Shown here: positions 1 through 10,123 of the stretch, piece after piece
Position numbering within the stretch: position 1 is the first letter of the stretch
Layout: each line of letters begins with the position of its first letter
DNA from: Liolophura sinensis
Lineage: Eukaryota > Mollusca > Polyplacophora > Chitonida > Chitonidae
Direction: 5' to 3'
NCBI RefSeq assembly: GCF_032854445.1
Contig: NW_027018384.1
Span: forward strand, 1 to 32,818
DNA length: 32,818 nucleotides
Made by a program: the position numbers and the translations under genes
The notes under the pieces: model-generated
What the model was told of the DNA's origin: nothing
Seen by the model: the letters and a program-made list of their open reading frames with translations, nothing else
Databases searched by the model: none

Positions 1-459
1 GATGCCTGGCTCAATTCCGAATCTTTTGGCACCTTACTGAAGTGGGTCAGTGTTTAGTTGTACTTTTTACAGCAGACTGTATCAAGTACCTTGTGTTTTT
101 TATGTACAAATGGTCTGGTTTTTCTACACGTAGATAAAGACATTGAGATTGTCTTGGACTTAGAAGTAAGACAATTGCTGGGTGAGTTAAATGGGCTTAG
201 CCCAAAGATTTGACGTCTTCTGGGCTACCGAAGGGCACATAACTTATAGTCAAAAGTTGAATATAGTAATGACCAGTCGCGATTGTACAGAGTACAGTGT
301 AGCCGATTTCAATTAACAAAAAGACCAGGCAAAAATGCAAAAGTGGAAAAACTGTTTCAGTGCTACTAGTAAGAGGCTAATCCGACGTATTTTGTGACGA
401 GAAATCGAATGGTGCAATCCGCGTTGCTCTCCGACCAATACTTTTGGCTGTAGCGACAA
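1..459 (+). repeat. Monomer m0, 5'-truncated by window start
   Basis: The window opens at offset 91. Carries 110A, 145T (TAG), 191T, 205C, GAC at 302-304, 334T and 508T. A private ACTGTTTCAGTGCTACTAG near offset 440 is shared only with m18, its counterpart 18 monomers downstream. Confidence 0.95.
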
Positions 460-462
460 TTG

Positions 463-472
463 AATGATCATT
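463..472. repeat. AATGATCATT palindrome (first of nearly one per monomer)
   Basis: A perfect 10-bp inverted repeat at offsets 4-13, kept in nearly every monomer (altered in m27, GAATTATTATTT, in m29, GGATGATCATTT, and in the GAGTGATCATT monomers m32, m44 and m56; absent from m5 and m11 through the deletion). CACGTG follows 16 bases later, and CCATGG and CAGCTG lie within the next 75 bases. No binding protein can be named from this. Confidence 0.8.
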
Positions 473-747
473 TATGTCATAATCACGTGCGTAGCAACGG
501 CTCTTACTCCATGGAAACCAGGGAAATTTGCAATTTGTCAACAGCTGCCGATGCCTGGCTCAATTCCGAATCTTTTGGCACCTTACTGAAGTGGGTCAGT
601 GTTCAGTTGCACTTTTTACAGCAGACTGTATCAAGTACCTTGTGTTTTTCATGTACAAATGGTGTGGTTTTTCTACACGTAGATAAAGACATTGAGATTG
701 TCTTGGACTTAGAAGTAAGACAATTGCTGGGTGAGTTAAATGGTCTT

Positions 748-775
748 AGCCCAAAGATTTGACGTCTTCTGGGCT
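748..775 (+). repeat. Conserved hairpin-capable element (example in m1)
   Basis: AGCCCAAAGA can pair with TCTTCTGGGCT with one bulged C and a 7-base loop, giving a 10-bp stem. In most monomers a preceding TGGGCT also pairs with the same AGCCCA, so two mutually exclusive hairpins are possible. The loop carries the linked GAC/CAG polymorphism at offsets 302-304. Folding is inferred by eye. Confidence 0.6.
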
Positions 776-1008
776 ACCGAAGGGCACATAACATATAGTC
801 AAAAGTTGAATATAGTAATGACCAGTGGCGATGGTACATAGTACAGTGTAGCCGATTTCAATTAACAAAAAGACTAGGCAAAAATGCAAAATTGGAAAAA
901 TTGTTCCAGTGCTGCTGGTAAGAGGCTAATCCGACGTATTTTGTGACGAGAAATCGAATGGTGCAAACCGCGTTGCTCTCCGACCAATACTTTTGCCTGT
1001 AGTGACAA

Positions 1009-1556
1009 TTGAATGATCATTTATGTCATAATCACGTGCCAGCAACGGCTCTTACTCCATGGAAACCAGGGAAATTTGCAATTTTTCAACAGCTGCCGAT
1101 GCCTGGCTCAATTCCGCATCTTTTGGCACCTTACTGAAGTGGGTCAGTGTTCAGTTGTACTTTTTACAGCAGACTGTATCAAGTACCTTGTGTTTTTTAT
1201 GTACAAATGGTCTGGTTTTTCTACACGTAGATAAAGACATTGAGATTGTCTTGGACTTAGAAGTAAGACAATTGCTGGGTGAGTTAAATGGGCTTGGCCC
1301 AAAGATTTCAGGTCTTCTGGGCTACCGAAGGGCACATAACTTATAGTCAAAAGTGGAATATAGTAATGACCAGTCGCGATTGTACAGAGTACAGTGTAGC
1401 CGGTTTCAATTAACAAAAAGACCAGGCAAAAATGCAAAATTGGAAAAATTGTTCCAGTGCTGCTGGCAATAGGCTAATCCGACGTATTTTGTGACGAGAA
1501 ATCGAATGGTGCAATCCGCGTTGCTCTCCGACCAATACTTTTGGCTGTAGCGACAA
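1009..1556 (+). repeat. Monomer m2 (G class)
   Basis: 548 bp; one base missing after CACGTGC. 191T, 205C, GGGCTTGGCCC, CAG at 302-304, GCCGGTTTC, 433T, CTGGCAATAGG and 508T. Same class as m3, m9 and m17. Confidence 0.95.
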
Positions 1557-2107
1557 TTGAATGATCATTTATGTCATAATCACGTGCGTAGCAACGGCTC
1601 TTACTCCATGGAAACCAGGGAAATTTGCAATTTTTCAACAGCTGCCGATGCCTGGCTCAATTCCGCATATTTTGGCACCTTACTGAAGTGGGTCAGTGTT
1701 CAGTTGTACTTTTTACAGCAGACTGTATCAAGTACCTTGTGTTTTTTATGTACAAATGGTGTGGTTTTTCTTCACGTAGATAAAGACATTGAGATTGTCT
1801 TGGACTTAGAAGTAAGACAATTGCTGGGTGAGTTAAATGGGCTTGGCCCAAAGATTTCAGGTCTTCTGGGCTACCGAAGGGCACATAACTTATAGTCAAA
1901 AGTTGAATATCAGTAATGACCAGTCGCGATTGTACAGAGTACAGTGTAGCCGGTTTCAATTAACAAAAAGACCAGGCAAAAATGCAAAATTGGAAAAAAT
2001 TGTTCCAGTGCTGCTGGCAAGAGGCTAATCCGACGTATTTTGTGACGAGAAATCGAATGGTACAATCCGCGTTGCTCTCCGACCAATACTTTTGGCTGTA
2101 GCGACAA
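1557..2107 (+). repeat. Monomer m3 (G class)
   Basis: 551 bp with two inserted bases (GAATATCAGTAATG near 1911 and a longer A run near 1992). GT at 32-33, GCATATTTTGG, CTTCACG, GGCTTGGCCC, CAG, GCCGGTTTC and GGTACAATCC. Pairs with m9 six monomers on. Confidence 0.95.
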
Positions 2108-2596
2108 TTGAATGATCATTTATGTCATAATCACGTGCGTAGCAACGGCTCTTACTCCATGGAAACCAGGGAAATTTGCAATTTTTCAACAGCTGCCGAT
2201 GCCTGGCTCAATTCCGAATCTTTTGGCACCTTACTGAAGTGGGTCAGTGTTTAGTTGTTCTTTTTACAGCAGACTGTATCAAATAACTTGTGTTTTTCAT
2301 GTACAAATGGTGTGGTTTTTCTACACGTAGATAAAGACATTGAGATTGTCTTCGACTTAGAAGTAAGGCAATTGCTGGGTGAGTTAAATGGGCTTGGCCC
2401 AAAGATTTGACGTCTTCTGGGCTACCGAAGGGCACATAACATATAGTCAAAAGTTGAATATAGTAATGACCAGTCGCGATTGTACATAGTACAGTGTAGC
2501 CGATTTCAATTAAGAAAAAGACCAGGTAAAAATGCAAAAGTGGAAAAAATTGTTCCAGTGCTGCTGGTAAGAGGCTAATCCGACGTATTTTGTGAC
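2108..2596 (+). repeat. Monomer m4, 3' end lost at the 109-bp deletion
   Basis: Lacks the last 61 bases. GT at 32-33, 110A, TAG at 145, TTGTTC, CAAATAACTTG, CTTCGAC, 261G, GGCCC, GAC, 334A, 407G and 420T. Its counterpart m10 carries the same lesion and nearly the same variants. Confidence 0.95.
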
Positions 2597-2602
2597 TCCA
2601 TG
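2591..2602. other. 109-bp deletion junction, first occurrence
   Basis: TGTGAC joins directly to TCCATGG. In intact monomers these are separated by 109 bases running from GAGAAATCG to CTCTTAC. The bases AC occur at both edges, so the break has 2 bp of microhomology. The lost segment holds the AATGATCATT palindrome and the CACGTG site. Confidence 0.95.
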
Positions 2603-3097
2603 GAAACCAGGGAAATTTGCAATTTTTCAACAGCTGCCGATACCTGGCTCAATTCCGCATCTTTTGGCACCTTACTGAAGTGGGTCAGTGTTCAGTTGTA
2701 CTTTTTACAGCAGACTGTATCAAGTACCTTGTGTTTTTCACGTACAAATGGTCTGGTTTCTCTACACGTAGATAAAGACATTGAGATTGTCTTGCACTTA
2801 AAGTAAGGCAATTGCTGGGCGAGTTAAATGGGCTGAGCCCAAAGATTTCAGGTCTTCTGGGCTACCGAAGGGCACATAACTTATAGTCAAAAGTTGAATA
2901 TAGTAATGACCAGTAGCGATTGTACAGAGTACAGTGTAGCCGATTTCAATTAACAAAAAGACCAGGCAAAAATGCAAAAGTGGAAAAAACTGTTCCAGTG
3001 CTGCTGGTAAGAGGCTAATTCGACGTATTTTGTGACGAGAAATCGAATGGTGCAAACCGCGTTGCTCTCCGTCCAATACTTTTGGCTGTAGTGACAA
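2597..3097 (+). repeat. Monomer m5, 5' end lost (R class)
   Basis: Lacks the first 48 bases and starts at TCCATGG. 94A, CACG at 191-194, GTTTCTC, CTTGCAC, a one-base loss giving CTTAAAGTAAGG, CTGGGCGAG, GGGCTGAGCCC, CAG, CAGTAGCG and TAATTCGACG. The rare CTTAAAG allele is shared only with m12, not with m11, which sits beside the equivalent deletion. Confidence 0.95.
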
Positions 3098-3646
3098 TTG
3101 AATGATCATTTATGTCATAATCACGTGCCCAGCAACGGCTCTTACTCCATGGAAACCAGGGAAATTTGCAATTTTTCAACAGCTGCCGATGCCTGGCTCA
3201 ATTCCGCATCTTTTGGCACCTTACTGAAGTGGGTCAGTGTTCATTTGTATTTTTTACAGCAGACTGTATCAAGTACCTTGTGTTTTTTATGTACAAATGG
3301 TCTGGTTTTTCTACACGTAGATAAAGACATTGAGATTGTCTTGGACTTAGAAGTAAGGCAATTGCTGGGTGAGTTAAATGGGCTTAGCCCAAAGATTTGA
3401 CGTCTTCTGGGCTACCGAAGGGCACATAACATATAGTCAAAAGTTGAATATAGTAATGACCAGTCGCGATGGTACATAGTACAGTGTAGCCGATTTCAAT
3501 TAAGAAAAAGACCAGGTAAAAATGCAAAAGTGGAAAAATTGTTCCAGTGCTGCTGGTAAGAGGCTAATCCGACGTATTTTGTGACGAGAAATCGAATGGT
3601 GCAAACCTCGTTGCTTTCCGAACAATACTTTTGCCTGTAGTGACAA
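3098..3646 (+). repeat. Monomer m6
   Basis: CC at 32-33, TTCATTTGTATTT, 191T, 205C, 261G, GAC, 334A, 374G, 407G and 420T. The tail CAAACCTCGTTGCTTTCCGAAC resembles m13 and m21; m6 pairs with m13 at 3,733 bases. Confidence 0.95.
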
Positions 3647-4195
3647 TTGAATGATCATTTATGTCATAATCACGTGCACAGCAACGGCTCTTACTCCATG
3701 GAAACCAGGGAAATTTGCAATTTTTCAACAGCTGTCAATACCTGGCTCAATTCCGCATCCTTTGGCACCTTATTCATGTGGGATTGTGGTCAGTTGTACT
3801 TTTTACAGCAGACTGTATCAAGTACCTTGTGTTTTTTATGTACAAATGGTGTGGTTTTTCTACACGTAGATAAAGACATTGAGATTGTCTTGGACTTAGA
3901 AGTAGGACAGTTGCTGGGTGAGTTAAATGGGCTTAGCCCAAAGATTTGACGTCTTCTGGGCTACCGAAGTTCACAGAACTTATAGTCAAAAGTTGAATAT
4001 AGTAATGACCAGTCGCGATTGTACAGAGTACAGTGTAGCCGATTTCAATTAACAAAAAGACCAGGTAAAAATGCAAAAGTGGAAAAACTGTTCCAGTGCT
4101 GCTGGTAAGAGGCTAATCCGACGTATCTTGTGACGAGAAATCGAAAGGTGCAAACCGCGTTGCTCTCCGACCAATACTTTTGGCTGTTGTGACAA
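3647..4195 (+). repeat. Monomer m7 (D class)
   Basis: AC at 32-33, AGCTGTCAATACC, GCATCCTTTGG, the ATTCATGTGGGATTGTGG cluster at 126-143, AGGACAG, GAAGTTCACAGAAC, CGTATCTTG, GAAAGGTGC and TGTTGTGAC. Pairs with m14. Confidence 0.95.
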
Positions 4196-4744
4196 TTGAA
4201 TGATCATTTATGTCATAATCACGTGCCCAGCAACGGCTCTTACTCCATGGAAACCAGGGAAATTTGCAATTTGTCAACAGCTGCCGATGCCTGGCTCAAT
4301 TCCGAATCTTTTGGCACCTTACTGAAGTGGGTCAGTGTTCAGTTGTACTTTTTACAGCAGACTGTATCAAGTACCTTGTGTTTTTCATGTACAAATGGTG
4401 TGGTTTTTCTACACGTAGATAAAGACATTGAGATTGTCTTGGACTTAGAAGTAAGACAATTGCTGGGTGAGTTAAATGGTCTTAGCCCAAAGATTTGACG
4501 TCTTCTGGGCTACCGAAGGGCACATAACATATAGTCAAAAGTTGAATATAGTAATGACCAGTGGCGATGGTACATAGTACAGTGTAGCCGATTTCAATTA
4601 ACAAAAAGACCAGGCAAAAATGCAAAATTGGAAAAATTGTTCCAGTGCTGCTGGTAAGAGGCTAATCCGACGTTTTTTGTGACGAGAAATCGAATGGTGC
4701 AAACCGCGTTGCTTTCCGACCAATACTTTTGCCTGTAGTGACAA
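4196..4744 (+). repeat. Monomer m8 (N class)
   Basis: CC, 78G, 110A, CATG, 285T, GAC, 334A, CAGTGGCGATGG and 433T as in m1. Private GACGTTTTTTG. Follows a D monomer, as m15 and m23 also do. Confidence 0.95.
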
Positions 4745-5293
4745 TTGAATGATCATTTATGTCATAATCACGTGCCCAGCAACGGCTCTTACTCCATGGA
4801 AACCAGGGAAATTTGCAATTTTTCAACAGCTGCCGATGCCTGGCTCAATTCCGCATCTTTTGGCACCTTACTGAAGTGGGTCAGTGTTCAGTTGTACTTT
4901 TTACAGCAGACTGTATCAAGTACCTTGTGTTTTTTATGTACAAATGGTGTGGTTTTTCTACACGTAGATAAAGACATTGAGATTGTCTTGGACTTAGAAG
5001 TAAGACAATTGCTGGGTGAGTTAAATGGGCTTGGCCCAAAGATTTCAGGTCTTCTGGGCTACCGAAGGGCACATAACTTATAGTCAAAAGTTGAATATAG
5101 TAATGACCAGTCGCGATTGTACAGAGTACAGTGTAGCCGGTTTCAATTAACAAAAAGACCAGGCAAAAATGCAAAATTGGAAAAATTGTTCCAGTGCTGC
5201 TGGCAAGAGGCTAATCCGACGTATTTTGTGACGAGAAATCGAATGGTACAATCCGCGTTGCTCTCCGACCAATACTTTTGGCTGTAGCGACAA
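4745..5293 (+). repeat. Monomer m9 (G class)
   Basis: CC, 191T, 205G, GGCTTGGCCC, CAG, GCCGGTTTC, 433T, CTGGCAAGAGG and GGTACAATCC. Near copy of m3. Confidence 0.95.
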
Positions 5294-5781
5294 TTGAATG
5301 ATCATTCATGTCATAATCACGTGCGTAGCAACGGCTCTTACTCCATGGAAACCAGGGAAATTTGCAATTTTTCAACAGCTGCCGATGCCTGGCTCAATTC
5401 CGAATCTTTTGGCACCTTACTGAAGTGGGTCAGTGTTTAGTAGTTCTTTTTACAGCAGACTGTATCAAGTAACTTGTGTTTTTCATGTACAAATGGTGTG
5501 GTTTTTCTACACGTAGATAAAGACATTGAGATTGTCTTCGACTTAGAAGTAAGGCAATTGCTGGGTGAGTTAAATGGGCTTGGCCCAAAGATTTGACGTC
5601 TTCTGGGCTACCGAAGGGCACATAACATATAGTCAAAAGTTGAATATAGTAATGACCAGTCGCGATTGTACAGAGTAGAGTGTAGCCGATTTCAATTAAG
5701 AAAAAGACCAGGTAAAAATGCAAAAGTGGAAAAATTGTTCCAGTGCTGCTGGTAAGAGGCTAATCCGACGTATTTTGTGAC
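5294..5781 (+). repeat. Monomer m10, 3' end lost at the 109-bp deletion
   Basis: CATTCATGTC near the start, GT at 32-33, 110A, TAG at 145, TAGTTC, AGTAACTTG, CTTCGAC, GGCCC, GAC, 334A, 407G and a private GAGTAGAGTG. Ends at TGTGAC exactly as m4 does. Confidence 0.95.
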
Positions 5782-5787
5782 TCCATG
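5776..5787. other. 109-bp deletion junction, second occurrence
   Basis: The same join, base for base, 3,185 bases after the first. That spacing equals five full monomers plus one of 440 bp, so the two are copies of one event rather than independent breaks. Confidence 0.95.
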
Positions 5788-6282
5788 GAAACCAGGGAAA
5801 TTTGCAATTTTTCAACAGCTGCCGATACCTGGCTCAATTCCGCATCTTTTGGCACCTTATTCATGTGGGATTGTGGTCAGTTGTACTTTTTACAGCAGAC
5901 TGTATCAAGTACCTTGTGTTTTTTATGTACAAATGGTGTGGTTTTTCTACACGTAGATAAAGACATTGAGATTGTCTTGGACTTAGAAGTAAGACAATTG
6001 CTGGGTGAGTTAAATGGGCTTAGCCCAAAGATTTGACGTCTTTTGGGCTACCGAAGGGCACAGAACTTATAGTCAAAAGTTGAATATAGTAATGACCAGT
6101 CGCGATTGTACAGAGTACAGTGTAGCCGATTTCAATTAACAAAAAGACCAGGTAAAAATGCAAAAGTGGAAAAACTGTTCCAGTGCTGCTGGTAAGAGGC
6201 TAATCCGACGTATCTTGTGACGAGAAATCGAATGGTGCAAACCGCGTTGCTCTCCGACCAATACTTTTGGCTGTTGTGACAA
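5782..6282 (+). repeat. Monomer m11, 5' end lost (D class)
   Basis: Lacks the first 48 bases. 94A, D cluster at 126-143, 191T, 205G, GAC, GTCTTTTGGGC, GGCACAGAAC, CGTATCTTG and TGTTGTGAC. Unlike m5, the body after the deletion is D class. Confidence 0.95.
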
Positions 6283-6830
6283 TTGAATGATCATTTATGT
6301 CATAATCACGTGCCCAGCAACGGCTCTTACTCCATGGAAACCAGGGAAATTTGCAATTTTTCAACAGCTGCCGATGCCTGGCTCAATTCCGCATCTTTTG
6401 GCACCTTACTGAAGTGGGTCAGTGTTCAGTTGTACTTTTTACAGCAGACTGTATCAAGTACCTTGTGTTTTTCACGTACAAATGGTCTGGTTTCTCTACA
6501 CGTAGATAAAGACATTGAGATTGTCTTGCACTTAAAGTAAGGCAATTGCTGGGCGAGTTAAATGGGCTGAGCCCAAAGATTTGACGTCTTCTGGGCTACC
6601 GAAGGGCACATAACTTATAGTCAAAAGTTGAATATAGTAATGACCAGTAGCGATTGTACAGAGTACAGTGTAGCCGATTTCAATTAACAAAAAGACCAGG
6701 CAAAAATGCAAAAGTGGAAAAACTGTTCCAGTGCTGCTGGTAAGAGGCTAATTCGACGTATTTTGTGACGAGAAATCGAATGGTGCAAACCGCGTTGCTC
6801 TCCGACCAATACTATTGGCTGTAGTGACAA
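6283..6830 (+). repeat. Monomer m12 (R class)
   Basis: 548 bp. CACG, GTTTCTC, CTTGCAC, CTTAAAGTAAGG (one base short), GGCGAG, GGGCTGAGCCC, GAC, CAGTAGCG, TAATTCGACG and a private ATACTATTGG. Confidence 0.95.
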
Positions 6831-7379
6831 TTGAATGATCATTTATGTCATAATCACGTGCCCAGCAACGGCTCTTACTCCATGGAAACCAGGGAAATTT
6901 TCAATTTTTCAACAGCTGCCGATGCCTGGCTCAATTCCGCATCTTTTGGCACCTTACTGAAGTGGGTCAGTGTTCAGTTGTACTTTTTACAGCAGACTGT
7001 ATCAAGTACCTTGTGTTTTTCATGTACAAATGGTCTGGTTTTTCTACACGTAGATAAACACATTGAGATTGTCTTGGACTTAGAAGTAAGGCAATTGCTG
7101 GGTGAGTTAAATGGGCTTAGCCCAAAGATTTGACGTCTTCTGGGCTACCGAAGGGCACATAACATATAGTCAAAAGTTGAATATAGTAATGACCAGTCGC
7201 GATGGTACATAGTACAGTGTAGCCGATTTCAATTAAGAAAAAGACCAGGTAAAAATGCAAAAGTGGAAAAATTGTTCCAGTGCTGCTGGTAAGAGGCTAA
7301 TCCGACGTATTTTGTGACGAGAAATCGAATGGTGCAAACCTCGTTGCTCTCCGAACAATACTTTTGCCTGTAGTGACAA
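6831..7379 (+). repeat. Monomer m13
   Basis: AAATTTTCAATTT for AAATTTGCAATTT, CATG, 205C, GATAAACACATT, 261G, GAC, 334A, 374G, 407G, 420T, CCTCGTTG and CCGAACAATAC. Pairs with m6. Confidence 0.95.
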
Positions 7380-7928
7380 TTGAATGATCATTTATGTCAT
7401 AATCACGTGCACAGCTTCGGCTCTTACTCCATGGAAACCAGGGAAATTTGCAATTTTTCAACAGCTGCCGATACCTGGCTCAATTCCGCATCTTTTGGCA
7501 CCTTATTCATGTGGGATTGTGGTCAGTTGTACTTTTTACAGCAGACTGTATCAAGTACCTTGTGTTTTTTATGTACAAATGGTCTGGTTTTTCTACACGT
7601 AGATAAAGACATTGAGATTGTCTTGGACTTAGAAGTAAGACAGTTGCTGGGTGAGTTAAATGGGCTTAGCCCAAAGATTTGACGTCTTCTGGGCTACCGA
7701 AGTTCACAGAACTTATAGTCAAAAGTTGAATATAGTAATGACCAGTCGCGATTGTACAGAGTACAGTGTAGCCGATTTCAATTAACAAAAAGACCAGGTA
7801 AAAATGCAAAAGTGGAAAAACTGTTCCAGTGCTGCTGGTAAGAGGCTAATCCGACGTATCTTGTGACGAGAAATCGAAAGGTGCAAACCGCGTTGCTCTC
7901 CGACCAATACTTTTGGCTGTTGTGACAA
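7380..7928 (+). repeat. Monomer m14 (D class)
   Basis: AC at 32-33 followed by AGCTTCGG, 94A, D cluster, 205C, AGACAGTTG, GAAGTTCACAGAAC, CGTATCTTG and GAAAGGTGC. Pairs with m7 and m22. Confidence 0.95.
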
Positions 7929-8477
7929 TTGAATGATCATTTATGTCATAATCACGTGCCCAGCAACGGCTCTTACTCCATGGAAACCAGGGAAATTTGC
8001 AATTTGTCAACAGCTGCCGATGCCTGGCTCAATTCCGAATCTTTTGGCACCTTACTGAAGTGGGTCAGTGTTCAATTGTACTTTTTACAGCAGACTGTAT
8101 CAAGTACCTTGTGTTTTTCATGTACAAATGGTGTGGCTTTTCTACACGTAGATAATAACATTGAGATTGTCTTCGACTTAGAAGTAAGGCAATTGCTGGG
8201 TGAGTTAAATGGGCTTAGCCCAAAGATTTGACGTCTTCTGGGCTACCGAAGGGCACATAACATATAGTCAAAAGTTGAATATAGTAATGACCAGTCGCGA
8301 TGGTACATAGTACAGTGTAGCCGATTTCAATTAACAAAAAGACTAGGCAAAAATGCAAAATTGGAAAAATTGTTCCAGTGCTGCTGGTAAGAGACTAATC
8401 CGACGTATTTTGTGACGACAAATCGAATGGTGCAAACCGCGTTGCTCTCCGACCAATACTTTTGCCTGTAGTGACAA
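7929..8477 (+). repeat. Monomer m15 (N class)
   Basis: CC, 78G, 110A, GTTCAATTG, GTGGCTTTTC, GATAATAACATT, CTTCGAC, 261G, GAC, 334A, 374G, AGACTAGG, 433T, GAGACTAATCC and 491C. Confidence 0.95.
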
Positions 8478-9025
8478 TTGAATGATCATTTATGTCATAA
8501 TCACGTGCCCAGCAACGGCTCTTACTCCATGGAAACCAGGGAAATTTGCAATTTTTCAACAGCTGCCGATACCTGGCTCAATTCCGCATCTTTTGGCACC
8601 TTACTGAAGTGGGTCAGTGTTCAGTTGTACTTTTTACAGCAGACTGTATCAAGTACCTTGTGTTTTTCACGTACAAATGGTGTGGTTTTTCTACACGTAG
8701 ATAAAGACATTGAGATTGTCTTCCACTTAGAAGTAAGACAATTGCTGGGTGAGTTAAATGGGCTTAGCCCAAAGATTTCAGGTCTTCTGGGCTACCGAAG
8801 GGCACATAACTTATAGTCAAAAGTTAAATATAGTAATGACCAGTAGCGATTGTACAGAGTACAGTGTAGCCGATTTCAATTAACAAAAAGACCAGGCAAA
8901 ATGCAAAAGTGGAAAAACTGTTCCAGTGTTGCGGGTAAGAGACTAATTCGACGTATTTTGTGACGACAAATCGAATGGTGCAAACCGCGTTGCTCTCCGA
9001 CCAATGCTTTTGGCTGTAGTGACAA
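8478..9025 (+). repeat. Monomer m16
   Basis: 548 bp (GGCAAAATGC is one A short). 94A, CACG with 205G, CTTCCAC, CAG, AGTTAAATATAG, CAGTAGCG, GTTGCGGG, GAGACTAATTCG, 491C and CAATGCTTTT. Looks intermediate between the R and N classes. Confidence 0.95.
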
Positions 9026-9574
9026 TTCAATGATCATTGATGTCATAATCACGTGCCCAGCAACGGCTCTTACTCCATGGAAACCAGGGAAATTTGCAAT
9101 TTTTCAACAGCTGCCGATGCCTGGCTCAATTCCGCATCTTTTGGCACCTTACTGAAGTGGGTCAGTTTTTAGTTGTACTTTTTACAGCAGACTGTATCAA
9201 GTACCTTGTGTTTTTTATGTACAAATGGTCTGGTTTTTCTACACGTAGATAAAGACATTGAGATTGTCTTGGACTTAGAAGTAAGACAATTGCTGGGTGA
9301 GTTAAATGGGCTTGGCCCAAAGATTTCAGGTCTTCTGGGCTACCGAAGGGCACATAACTTATAGTCAAAAGTTGAATATAGTAATGACCAGTCGCGATTG
9401 TACAGAGTACAGTGTAGCCGGTTTCAATTAACAAAAAGACCAGGCAAAAATGCAAAATTTTAAAAATTGTTCCAGTGCTGCTGGTAAGAGGCTAATCCGA
9501 CGTATTTTGTGACGAGAAATCGAATGGTGCAATCCGCGTTGCTCTCCGACCAATACTTTTGGCTGTAGCGACAA
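9026..9574 (+). repeat. Monomer m17 (G class)
   Basis: 3C and 14G together give a 14-bp palindrome at its start. CC, GTCAGTTTTTAG, 191T, 205C, GGCCC, CAG, GCCGGTTTC, private AAAATTTTAAAAATTG and 508T. Confidence 0.95.
9027..9040. repeat. 14-bp perfect palindrome at m17 start
   Basis: TCAATGATCATTGA is fully self-complementary. It arises because m17 carries both the 3C and 14G alleles, which otherwise occur in different monomers. Confidence 0.85.
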
Positions 9575-10123
9575 TTGAATGATCATTTATGTCATAATCA
9601 CGTGCGTAGCAACGGCTCTTACTCCATGGAAACCAGGGAAATTTGCATTTTGTCAACAGCTGCCGATGCCTGGCCCAATTCCGCATCTTTTGGCACCTTA
9701 TAAATGTGGGTAAGTATTTAGTTGTACTTTTTACAGCAGACTGTATCAAGTACCTTGTGTTTTTCATGTACAAATGGTCTGGTTTTTCTGCACGTAGATA
9801 AAGACATTGAGATTGTCTTGGACTTAGAAGTAAGACAATTGCTGGGTGAGTTAAATGGGCTTAGCCCAAAGATTTCAGGTCTTCTGGGCTACCGAAGGAC
9901 ACATAACTTATAGTCAAAAGTTGAATATAGTAATGACCAGTCGCGATTGTACAGAGTACAGTGTAGCCGATTTCAATTAACAAAAAGACCAGGCAAAAAT
10001 GCAAAAGTGGAAAAACTGTTTCAGTGCTACTAGTAAGAGGCTAATCCGACGTATTTTGTGATGAGAAATCGAATGGTGCAATCTGCGTTGCTCTCCGACC
10101 AATACTTTTGGCTGTAGCGACAA
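9575..10123 (+). repeat. Monomer m18 (T class)
   Basis: GT at 32-33, TTGCATTTTGTC, TGGCCCAATT, TATAAATGTGGG with AAGTATTTAG at 126-147, CATG, 205C, CTGCACG, CAG, GAAGGACAC, TTTCAGTGCTACTAG and GTGATGAG. 5' half resembles m38/m50, 3' half resembles m0. Confidence 0.95.

Larger units (their letters stand above)
460..1008 (+). repeat. Monomer m1 (N class)
   Basis: 549 bp. Markers: GT at 32-33, 78G, 110A, 145C, TTGCAC where most have TTGTAC, CATG at 191, 285T, GAC, 334A, 374G, AGACTAGG, 433T. Closest relatives are m8 and m15 (7-monomer spacing) and, for its 5' half, m19. Confidence 0.95.

Noticed and set aside
661-690. CACGTAG/ACGT-rich string as a nuclear receptor or CRE-like site
   Set aside because: Short degenerate match of a kind expected by chance; no spacing or conservation beyond that of the surrounding monomer.
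936-1008. tRNA-derived or 5S-derived element (minus-strand ATTCGATTT resembles a pol III B box)
   Set aside because: Only a partial B-box match, and no convincing A box at the right spacing or cloverleaf could be found.
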